From Palsa-504 sp963822765 (GTDB taxonomy: Bacteria; Actinomycetota; Actinomycetes; Streptosporangiales; Streptosporangiaceae): 64,000 nt of DNA. A program made the translations under genes and the position numbers. Positions 1-6,846 of the stretch are shown here, piece after piece. The stretch is taken from positions 186,001 to 250,000 of the forward strand of contig CAWGJL010000054.1 in assembly GCA_963822765.1 (NCBI GenBank). Direction: 5' to 3'. The number at the start of each line of letters is the position of its first letter. The stretch's first letter is position 1. The notes under the pieces are model-generated. The model was given only the letters and a program-made list of their open reading frames with translations. It searched no databases and was not told the origin of the DNA.

Positions 1-54
1 ATGATTATGGGTCGTTTTTGGGCAAATACTGCCCACTTTGACCCATGATCATGG
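1..54. repeat. Nested palindromic element, copy 1
   Basis: The window opens with an imperfect palindrome. The outer arms ATGATTATGGGTC (1-13) and GACCCATGATCAT (40-52) pair with one mismatch, and an inner hairpin GGGCA / TGCCC lies around 21-35. Its reverse complement shares ATGATCATGG, then TGGGC-x-GTATTTG at the same spacing, with the sequence at 37148-37199, so it looks like a dispersed family. It lies upstream of the rhamnose operon and may be the 3' end or terminator of a gene outside the window. Confidence 0.6.
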
Positions 55-108
55 ACCGGCCCCGGCGGATAGGTGATAACGATTCAGCGGCGAGGCGTAA
101 CTCAGTCA

Positions 109-162
109 TTGACATGCCCGCTGCCCGAGACGACACTACGAAACTAATTGAAACGTTCCATT
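109..162 (+). promoter_or_regulatory. Rhamnose operon promoter and LacI-type operator
   Basis: A perfect -35 hexamer TTGACA (109-114) is followed at 17 nt by GACACT (132-137), a weak actinobacterial -10. Just downstream, TTGAAACGTTCCA (148-160) contains a near-palindromic AACGTT core like operators of LacI-family regulators. An operator over or just after the transcription start would fit sugar-relieved repression. No LacI-type gene is in the window, so the regulator is presumably encoded further upstream. The assignment is by motif only. Confidence 0.45.
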
Positions 163-228
163 AATGAAATTTCTGGTTATCAAAGTGACCTTCGGGATGT
201 AAGAGGCTTCTGAGAATCGAGGCTCAGA

Positions 229-1962
229 GTGGAGCAGGCGTCGCCTGGGTTCTCCAGCGGCCATACGGGCGAGGACGTCGGGTCGCCTGCCGGGGCGCTC
301 GGTAATGCCGGGAATAGCCAGGCGGGCGGGCGCGAGCCGGCGGCCGGGGCTGGTAGCCAGGCGGGCGGGCGCGAGCCGGCGGCCGGGGCTGGTAGCCAGG
401 CGGGCGGGCGCGAGCCGGCGGCCGGGGCTGGTAGCCAGGCGGGCGGGCGCGAGCCGGTGCTTGTGCTTAGCCATGCGGCGAAGTCGTTCGGGGCGGTGCA
501 CGCGCTGCTTGACGGGTCGATCGAGCTGTACGCCGGGGAGGTCCACGCCCTGGTCGGGGAGAACGGCGCGGGCAAGTCGACGCTGGTCAAGATCCTGGCC
601 GGGGTGTACCAGCCGGACACTGGGACGCTCGGAGTCGACGGGCAGGAGGTCACGCTGCACGGCCCGGCGATGGCGCGGGCGGCGGGGATCGCGGTCATAT
701 ACCAGGAGCCGGCGCTGTTCCCGGACCTGACCGTGGCGGAGAACATGTTCATCGGGCGCCAGCCGCTGCGGGCCGGGCGGCGCATCGACCGGCGGGCCAT
801 GCGCACCGAGGCGGCGGCGATCTTCGCCCGGCTCGGGGTCCAGCTGGACCCGGCGCGGATCGCGCGCGGGCTGTCGATCGCGGATCAGCAGGTGGTCGAG
901 ATCGGCAAGGCCATCTCGCTGGAGGCGCGGGTCATCGTGATGGACGAGCCCACCGCCGCGCTCTCGGCCGCCGAGGTGGACCGGTTGTTCGACGTGGTGC
1001 GGGCGCTGAGCGCGTCGGGGACCGCGGTGCTGTTCATCTCGCACCGGCTGGAGGAGGTCTTCGCGCTGTGCCAGCGGGTCACGGTGATGCGCGATGGCAG
1101 GCAAGTGCTAACCCAGCCGCTCGACGGCCTGGTCGCGAGCGACCTGGTCCGGGCCATGGTCGGCCGCGAGCTCGCCGAACGGCCGGACGAAGCGCACGGC
1201 ACGCCCGGCGAACCGCTGCTGAGCGTGGAGCGGCTGACCCGCGAGGGCGTGTTCACCGACATCTCGTTCACCGTCCGGGGCGGCGAGATCGTCGCGCTGG
1301 CCGGGCTGGTGGGCTCGGGGCGCAGCGAGGTGGCCCGCGCGATCTTCGGTATCGACCTGTACGACGCGGGCACGGTAACGGTCCGCGGGCAGGGCCTGCG
1401 CCGCGGCTCCCCCACCGGGGCGATGGCGGCCGGGGTGGGCTTCGTGCCGGAGGACCGCCGCCAGCAGGGGCTGGTCATGGACATGTCTGTGCAGCAGAAC
1501 ATCGCGCTCGCCTCACTGCAGCGGCTGCAGCACGGTGGCCTCATCCGGGCGGCGGCCGAGCGCACGCTGGCCAGCGACTGGGCGGCCCGGCTGACGATCA
1601 AGTACGGGCGGCTCAAGGATCCGGTGTCGATGCTGTCCGGCGGCAACCAGCAGAAGGTGGTGCTGGCCAAGTGGCTCGGCCGCGACCCGGTCGTCCTGAT
1701 CGTCGACGAGCCCACCCGGGGCATCGACGTGGCCACCAAGGCCGAGGTCCATCACCTGCTCCTGCAACTCGCCCGGAACGGGGTGGGCATCTTGATGATC
1801 TCCTCCGAGCTGCCCGAGGTGCTCCGGGTCAGCGACCGGATCCTGGTCATGCGCGAGGGGCGGCTCATGGCTGAGTTCGCCCATGCGGACGCCTCGGAGG
1901 AGGAGATCCTGTCCGCGGCCACCGGGCAGGCCCCGCCGAACACGAAGGAGGCGGGGAGTTGA
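229..1962 (+). CDS. Rhamnose ABC importer, ATP-binding subunit (double NBD)
   Basis: This is the ATPase of a CUT2-type sugar importer (RhaT-like). It has two nucleotide-binding domains: the first carries Walker A GENGAGKST at residues 110-118 and MDEPTAALS, the second a degenerate P-loop VGSGRSEVAR near 360 and the signature LSGGNQQK. The product is 577 residues, about 75 longer than usual. The extra N-terminus consists of a GTG start with a GAGG ribosome site, then 3.7 copies of a 13-residue repeat SQAGGREPAAGAG. There is no better start between the repeat and the conserved domain, although an internal GTG at 457 cannot be excluded. It overlaps the permease start by 4 nt. The substrate is inferred from the rhamnose catabolic genes downstream. 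Confidence 0.92.
   Translation: MEQASPGFSSGHTGEDVGSPAGALGNAGNSQAGGREPAAGAGSQAGGREPAAGAGSQAGGREPAAGAGSQAGGREPVLVLSHAAKSFGAVHALLDGSIELYAGEVHALVGENGAGKSTLVKILAGVYQPDTGTLGVDGQEVTLHGPAMARAAGIAVIYQEPALFPDLTVAENMFIGRQPLRAGRRIDRRAMRTEAAAIFARLGVQLDPARIARGLSIADQQVVEIGKAISLEARVIVMDEPTAALSAAEVDRLFDVVRALSASGTAVLFISHRLEEVFALCQRVTVMRDGRQVLTQPLDGLVASDLVRAMVGRELAERPDEAHGTPGEPLLSVERLTREGVFTDISFTVRGGEIVALAGLVGSGRSEVARAIFGIDLYDAGTVTVRGQGLRRGSPTGAMAAGVGFVPEDRRQQGLVMDMSVQQNIALASLQRLQHGGLIRAAAERTLASDWAARLTIKYGRLKDPVSMLSGGNQQKVVLAKWLGRDPVVLIVDEPTRGIDVATKAEVHHLLLQLARNGVGILMISSELPEVLRVSDRILVMREGRLMAEFAHADASEEEILSAATGQAPPNTKEAGS
315..457 (+). repeat. 39-bp tandem repeat within ABC ATPase 5' end
   Basis: Three identical 39-bp units (315-353, 354-392, 393-431) and a partial fourth unit (432-457) encode SQAGGREPAAGAG repeated in frame. 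The units are identical at the DNA level, so expansion is recent or maintained by gene conversion. Because 39 is divisible by 3, copy-number change keeps the frame. The encoded segment is low-complexity and predicted disordered. Confidence 0.9.
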
Positions 1963-3008
1963 GTACGACGCTGGTCTCGCGGAGCGAGCGGCCGCCGACT
2001 GCGCCTGGCACGGGCGCGCGCCGGCTGACCGAGCGCGTCTTCCGGATCAGGGAATCGGGCATCATCGTCGTCCTGGTCGTGTTCGTGGCTGTCACGACGT
2101 CGGTCCAGCACCGCTTCCTGAACACCACGAACCTCCAGTTCATCCTGCTCAACACCACGGTGTTCGCCCTGCTCGCGCTGGGCGAGACGATGGTCGTGAT
2201 CAGCAGGAACTACGACCTTTCGGTCGGGTCCGTGCTCGGGCTCTCCGCCTACCTGTCGGCCAACCTGTTCGGCCAGCACCGCGGCATCCCCATCGTCGTG
2301 GTGTTCCTGGCCGGGCTGGGCATCGGCCTGGCCTGCGGCCTGCTCAACGGGATCATGGTGTCGGCCGGGCGGGTGCCGAGCCTGGTGGTGACCCTGGCCA
2401 CCTTGTACATCTTCCGCGGCGTCGACATCTTGATCGTCGGCGGCAAGGAGGTCGTGGCCAGCTCGCTGCCCGGCGCTTTCCTGAACATCCCGAAGGCGAC
2501 CGTGGTCGGCATTCCCGACCTGGCCATCGCTATCGCGGTGGTGATCGGGATCGGCGCCTACTACCTGCGGTCGTTCCGGTCCGGGCGCGAGCTCTACGCG
2601 ATCGGGTCCAATCCCGACGCGGCCCGGCTGGCCGGGATCCCCGTCGGCCGGCGGGTCCTCGTCGCGTTCACGGTGAGCGGCGCGATCGCCGGGGTGGCGG
2701 GCGTGCTGTGGGCCGCGCAGTACGGCACCATCGACTCCACCGCGGGGACCGGCTACGAGCTCCAGGTGGTATCGGCCGTCGTGGTCGGCGGGGTGGCGAT
2801 CTTCGGCGGGAGCGGCAGCGCGGTCGGGGCGGCGCTCGGCGCGCTGCTGCTCAACACGATCAGCTCCGCGCTCTACGTGCTGGGCATCTCGCCGTTCTGG
2901 GACCAGGCCATCTGGGGTTTCCTGCTCATCGTGGCCATCACCGTGGACCGGTTCATCGCGGTCCGGCTGGCCATCGCGCTGCGGCTGAGAGGAGGCCGCC
3001 ATGAGTGA
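1959..3008 (+). CDS. Rhamnose ABC importer permease 1 (RhaP-like)
   Basis: This is an integral membrane permease of the CUT2 (ribose/rhamnose) class, 349 residues, with a cytoplasmic N-terminal tail of about 30 residues followed by many hydrophobic helices. The conserved stretch GETMVVISRNYDLSVGS matches the motif of this permease family. It starts with TTG inside the stop of the ATPase gene (TTGA overlap), preceded by AAGGAGG, so translation is coupled. It pairs with the second permease at 3001 to form the transmembrane channel. Confidence 0.9.
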   Translation: MSTTLVSRSERPPTAPGTGARRLTERVFRIRESGIIVVLVVFVAVTTSVQHRFLNTTNLQFILLNTTVFALLALGETMVVISRNYDLSVGSVLGLSAYLSANLFGQHRGIPIVVVFLAGLGIGLACGLLNGIMVSAGRVPSLVVTLATLYIFRGVDILIVGGKEVVASSLPGAFLNIPKATVVGIPDLAIAIAVVIGIGAYYLRSFRSGRELYAIGSNPDAARLAGIPVGRRVLVAFTVSGAIAGVAGVLWAAQYGTIDSTAGTGYELQVVSAVVVGGVAIFGGSGSAVGAALGALLLNTISSALYVLGISPFWDQAIWGFLLIVAITVDRFIAVRLAIALRLRGGRHE

Positions 3009-3990
3009 ACGGCTGCGTCCGCTGCTGCGCTGGGAGACGGGGCTCGCGCTGGTGGTGGTGATCGTCGGCGTCGTCGGCGCGTCGGTCTCGCCGCAGTTCC
3101 TGACCAGCAACAACCTGTTCAACCTGGGGCTGTCCAACGGCGAGATCGCGATCATGACGCTGCCGATGACGCTGATCATCATCAGCGGGGAGATCGACCT
3201 GTCCGTCGCGTCCATCCTGGGCATGTCCAGCGCGCTGCTCGGCGTGCTGTGGAACCATCACTGGCCGATGCTCGGCATCTTCGCCCTGATCGCGGTGGTG
3301 GGGCTGGCCGCGGGCGCGGTCAACGGCCTGCTCGTCACCCGCCTCGGGCTGCCCTCGCTGGCGGTCACGATCGGCACGCTCGCGCTGTACCGCGGGATCG
3401 CCACGATCCTGCTCGGCCCGAACACGGTGGCCAACTTCCCCACCGCGTACACCAACCTCGGCGTCAATGCGGTGCCGGGCACCGGGAATGCCCTCACCTA
3501 CTCCGCCGCGCTGTTCATCGTGCTGGCCGTGATTTTCGGCGTGGTGCTGCACGCCACGCCGTTCGGCCGGTCCCTGTTCGCGATGGGCGCCAGCGCCGAG
3601 GCGGCCCGGTTCGCGGGCATCAGGGTCAAGCGGATCAAGACCATCCTGTTCATGGTGTCCGGGCTGGTCTGTGCCGTGGCCGGGGTGCTGTGGACGTTCC
3701 GCCTCAACACCGCCGTACAGAACAACGGGCTGGGCCTGGAACTCAACGTGGTCGCGATCGTGCTGCTCGCCGGGGTGTCGATCTTCGGCGGCAAGGGCTC
3801 CATCGCGGGCGTCGTCCTCGCGGTGCTCGCCTTCGCGGGCCTGCAGAACGCGCTGCTGCTCACGAACTTCAACCAGGAAGCGTCCGGGATCGTCACGGGC
3901 GCGCTGCTGCTCCTATCCGTCTTCGGCCGGAACCTGGCTGCTCTGTCCGGCCAGCTCCGGAGGTGGATACCCGCGCGGCCCCGGCCCTGA
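3001..3990 (+). CDS. Rhamnose ABC importer permease 2 (RhaQ-like)
   Basis: This is the second CUT2-family permease, 329 residues. It carries the family motif ITLIIISGEIDLSVAS-like sequence near residue 60 and multiple transmembrane segments. It overlaps the preceding permease by 8 nt and has a strong GAGGAGG ribosome site 6 nt before its ATG. Two non-identical permeases plus one double ATPase is the usual RhaPQ/T layout. Confidence 0.9.
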   Translation: MSERLRPLLRWETGLALVVVIVGVVGASVSPQFLTSNNLFNLGLSNGEIAIMTLPMTLIIISGEIDLSVASILGMSSALLGVLWNHHWPMLGIFALIAVVGLAAGAVNGLLVTRLGLPSLAVTIGTLALYRGIATILLGPNTVANFPTAYTNLGVNAVPGTGNALTYSAALFIVLAVIFGVVLHATPFGRSLFAMGASAEAARFAGIRVKRIKTILFMVSGLVCAVAGVLWTFRLNTAVQNNGLGLELNVVAIVLLAGVSIFGGKGSIAGVVLAVLAFAGLQNALLLTNFNQEASGIVTGALLLLSVFGRNLAALSGQLRRWIPARPRP

Positions 3991-4051
3991 CCGGCGCGGC
4001 GCCGCGCCGCCCGCAGGTTTCGCCCATCGATCGCATTGAAAGGATTCAGAT

Positions 4052-5137
4052 ATGAGACTGAGACAGACGGCCTGGCTGACCAGCGGCCTGGTCATGGTGT
4101 CGGTCGTGCTCGCGGCGTGCTCATCCTCGAGTTCGAGCTCGTCGTCAACCACGTCGTCGGCCGCGGCGTCGTCGTCGGGCCCGGCGTCGTCGTCGGGTTC
4201 GGGCGCCGCGTTGAAGACCGGCCTGAAGGTCTTCATCATCCCGAAGAACCTCGGGAACAACTACTTCACCACCGCCGACAGCGCGAAGACGGACGGCGCG
4301 ATCGCCGCCCTGACCGCGCTCGGCGAGACCGGCACCGAGACCAGCGGCACCGCCGCTACGCCGGCCTCCCAGATCCCGGCCATCCAGGCGGCGATCAGCA
4401 AGGGCGCGAACGTGCTCATCGTCTCGGCCACCGACCCGACGGCACTGTGTCCCACGCTGACCTCCGCGATGAAGCGCGGGATCACCGTCATCACCTATGA
4501 CTCCGACGCGCCGACCTGCCGGGACATGTTCATCAACCAGGCCTCGACGGCCCAGATCGGCACGAGCGAGGTCGACGTGCTGGCCTCCGAACTCGGTGAC
4601 AGCGGCGACATCGCGATCGTGTCCGCGACCGCCTCGGCCACCAACCAGAACGCCTGGATCGGCTACATGAAGCAGGAGCTGACCAAGTACCCGAAGATGA
4701 AGCTGGTCGCGACCGTCTACGGCAACGACGATCCGACCACCGCCACCCAGGTGACCCAGGGCCTGCTTGAGCAGTACCCCAACCTGAAGGGGATCATCTC
4801 CCCGACCACCGTCGGGATCGCCGCCGCGGCGGCCGTCCTGGACACCGCCAAGTACCGCGGCAAGGTCCTGCTGACCGGGCTCGGCACGCCGGACTCGCTG
4901 AAGAAGTACGTCGCGGACGGCACGATCAAGGCCTTCATCTTGTGGAAGCCGCAGGACCTGGGCTACCTGGCCGCGTACGCGGCGGTCGAGTGGGCCTCGG
5001 GCAAGATCAACGGCACCCAGGGCCAGACGTTCAGCGCGGGCCGGCTCGGCACGTTCACGATCGGCGCCGGCAAGACCGTCCTGCTCGGTCCCCCCTTCAC
5101 CTTCAACTCCTCCAACATCAACCAATTCAACTTCTGA
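4052..5137 (+). CDS. rhaS: Rhamnose ABC importer substrate-binding lipoprotein
   Basis: This is a periplasmic-binding-protein type I (CUT2) sugar receptor of 361 residues. The signal sequence ends in lipobox LAAC with Cys23 as lipidation site, so the mature protein is anchored to the outer face of the membrane. A Ser/Ala/Gly-rich linker (24-50) follows. The two-lobed domain contains the TYDSDAP hinge and IVSATASATNQNAW, typical of RhaS. GAAAGGA lies 10 nt before the ATG. It is fourth in the operon and is followed by two tandem structured repeats before rhaM, a usual place for setting a higher receptor dose than downstream enzymes. Confidence 0.92.
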   Translation: MRLRQTAWLTSGLVMVSVVLAACSSSSSSSSSTTSSAAASSSGPASSSGSGAALKTGLKVFIIPKNLGNNYFTTADSAKTDGAIAALTALGETGTETSGTAATPASQIPAIQAAISKGANVLIVSATDPTALCPTLTSAMKRGITVITYDSDAPTCRDMFINQASTAQIGTSEVDVLASELGDSGDIAIVSATASATNQNAWIGYMKQELTKYPKMKLVATVYGNDDPTTATQVTQGLLEQYPNLKGIISPTTVGIAAAAAVLDTAKYRGKVLLTGLGTPDSLKKYVADGTIKAFILWKPQDLGYLAAYAAVEWASGKINGTQGQTFSAGRLGTFTIGAGKTVLLGPPFTFNSSNINQFNF

Positions 5138-5157
5138 CCCGGCCGGATGAGGTGGTT

Positions 5158-5286
5158 ATGGGGCCTGTGGGCCACAAGCCCCGGTAGATGGGGCCGGTGG
5201 CCCACGTGCCCCAACCCGGACGCACCAGGGAATGGGGCATGTGTGCCCCTGGCCCCGATAGATGGGGGCGGGGGCACACGCACCCC
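5158..5286 (+). repeat. Two tandem nested hairpins with covarying stems
   Basis: Copy A: arms 5160-5175 and 5197-5212 form a 16-nt stem, and an inner stem GCCCC (5178-5182)/GGGGC (5190-5194) holds a 7-nt loop GGTAGAT. Copy B: arms 5234-5249 and 5271-5286, inner stem CCCC/GGGG, loop GATAGAT. The copies start 74 nt apart. In the middle stem, copy A GTGGGCCAC pairs with GTGGCCCAC and copy B GTGTGCCCC pairs with GGGGCACAC: a G-C pair became T-A and an A-T pair became C-G, which are compensatory changes. The element lies in the 198-nt gap between rhaS and rhaM. It has no match to an RNA class I recognise. Confidence 0.75.
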
Positions 5287-5335
5287 ACGCAGAGCACTGC
5301 GGGAGCCGCGCGGAGAGGTTGGGGAGGCCGACGAC

Positions 5336-5656
5336 ATGGAGAGGGTTTGCTTTGTGGGGCGAGTGAGGGCGGAGCGGCTGGAGGAGTACCGGCAGCGGCA
5401 TGAGCGAGTGTGGCCGGGGATGCTGGCGGCGCTGCGCGAGGCCGGCTGGGGCAACTACAGCCTCTACCTCACCGAGGACGGGCTGCTGATCGGCTACCTG
5501 GAGACCGACGACTATCAGGCCGCGCTGGACCGGATGGCGAAGACCGAGGTAAATGAGCGATGGCAGGCGGAGATGGCGCCTTTCTTCGCCGAGCTGAACG
5601 GCCGACCGCCCGATCAGGGGTTCCAGCGGATCGGCGAGATCTTCCACCTGGACTGA
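5336..5656 (+). CDS. rhaM: L-rhamnose mutarotase
   Basis: The product is a small dimeric ferredoxin-like enzyme that interconverts alpha and beta anomers of L-rhamnose. It has 106 residues, the normal length. The family segment YRQRHERVWPGM near residue 18 and the NYSLYL...LIGYLETDDY strand region are visible. The frame stays open upstream through the hairpin repeats, but the ATG at 5336, preceded by TTGGGGAGG, gives the family-standard N-terminus. It is first of the enzyme genes, between the importer and the isomerase, so it supplies the anomer that the isomerase uses. Confidence 0.93.
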   Translation: MERVCFVGRVRAERLEEYRQRHERVWPGMLAALREAGWGNYSLYLTEDGLLIGYLETDDYQAALDRMAKTEVNERWQAEMAPFFAELNGRPPDQGFQRIGEIFHLD

Positions 5657-5679
5657 GCTGGAACTGGAGATGAACTCAG

Positions 5680-6846
5680 ATGCGTGACCTGGCCGCCGTC
5701 AAGGCAGCCCTGCGACAGCACGAGATCGAGCTGCCCTCCTGGGCGTTCGGGAATACCGGGACGCGGTTCAAGGTATTCGGCCAGCCCGGGGTGCCCCGCA
5801 CGCCGTGGGAGAAGGCCGACGACGCGGCCCAGGTCCACCGGTTCACCGGCGTGGCTCCCAGCATGGCGGTGCACATCCCCTGGGACCGGGTCGACGACTA
5901 CGCGGCGCTGGCCCGGTACGCGGCCGAACGCGGGATCCGGATCGGCACGGTCAACGCCAACGTGTTCCAGGACGACGACTACAAGCTGGGCAGCGTCTGC
6001 AACCCGGACCCGCGGATCCGCGCCAAGGCCCTGGCTCACCTGCTCGAGTGCGTCGACGTCATGGATGCCACCGGGTCACGGGACCTCAAGCTGTGGTTCG
6101 CCGACGGCACCAACTATCCCGGCCAGGACGACATCGCGGCCCGGCAGGACCGGCTGGCCGAAGCGCTCCGGGCGGTGTACGAACGGCTGGGGCCTGACCA
6201 GCGGATGCTGCTTGAGTACAAGCTGTTCGAGCCGTCGTTCTACACCACCGACGTGCCCGACTGGGGCACCTCGCTGCTGCACTGCGCGACCCTGGGCCCG
6301 CAGGCTCAGGTCGTGGTCGACACCGGGCACCACGCGCCGGGCACGAACATCGAGTTCATCGTGGCCCTGCTGCTGCGGGCCGGACGGCTGGGCGGGTTCG
6401 ACTTCAACAGCCGGTTCTACGCCGACGACGACCTGATGGTCGGGGCGGCTGACCCGTTCCAGCTGTTCCGCATCATCCACGAGGTGGTCAAGGCCGGCGC
6501 GCTGGCCCCGGCCGGCGGGGTGGCGTTCATGCTCGACCAGTGCCACAACATCGAGCCGAAGATCCCGGCTCAGATCCGCTCGGTGATGAACGTGCAGGAG
6601 GCGACGGCCAAGGCCCTGCTGGTCGACCCGGACGCGCTGCGCGCAGCCCAGCAGGGCGGGGACGTGCTGGGCGCGAATGCCGCGCTGATGGACGCGTACA
6701 ACACCGACGTGCGCCCGCTCCTGGCCGAACTGCGTCAGGACGCAGGGCTGGAGCCCGATCCCGTTGCCGCTTACCACCGGTCCGGGTACGCGGCGAAAAT
6801 AGAGGCGGAACGGGCGGGCGGCCAGCAAGCAGGATGGGGAGCATGA
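5680..6846 (+). CDS. rhaI: L-rhamnose isomerase
   Basis: This TIM-barrel, metal-dependent aldose-ketose isomerase (L-rhamnose to L-rhamnulose) has 388 residues and is closer to the Pseudomonas stutzeri/actinobacterial type than to E. coli RhaA. Candidate metal and substrate residues lie in LLEYKLFEP (about 182-190), VVVDTGHHAPG (about 211-221) and FMLDQCHN (about 282-290). It starts 23 nt after rhaM with GGAGATG upstream, and its stop codon overlaps the next gene as ATGA, indicating a single coupled transcript. Confidence 0.92.
   Translation: MRDLAAVKAALRQHEIELPSWAFGNTGTRFKVFGQPGVPRTPWEKADDAAQVHRFTGVAPSMAVHIPWDRVDDYAALARYAAERGIRIGTVNANVFQDDDYKLGSVCNPDPRIRAKALAHLLECVDVMDATGSRDLKLWFADGTNYPGQDDIAARQDRLAEALRAVYERLGPDQRMLLEYKLFEPSFYTTDVPDWGTSLLHCATLGPQAQVVVDTGHHAPGTNIEFIVALLLRAGRLGGFDFNSRFYADDDLMVGAADPFQLFRIIHEVVKAGALAPAGGVAFMLDQCHNIEPKIPAQIRSVMNVQEATAKALLVDPDALRAAQQGGDVLGANAALMDAYNTDVRPLLAELRQDAGLEPDPVAAYHRSGYAAKIEAERAGGQQAGWGA

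Noticed and set aside
315..457. CRISPR-like repeat array
   Set aside because: The 39-bp units are contiguous with no spacers and encode an in-frame peptide repeat.
5158..5286. Ordinary intrinsic terminator after rhaS
   Set aside because: No U-tract follows either hairpin, the arms are long and nested, and the copies covary; a terminator would also cut off the enzyme genes.
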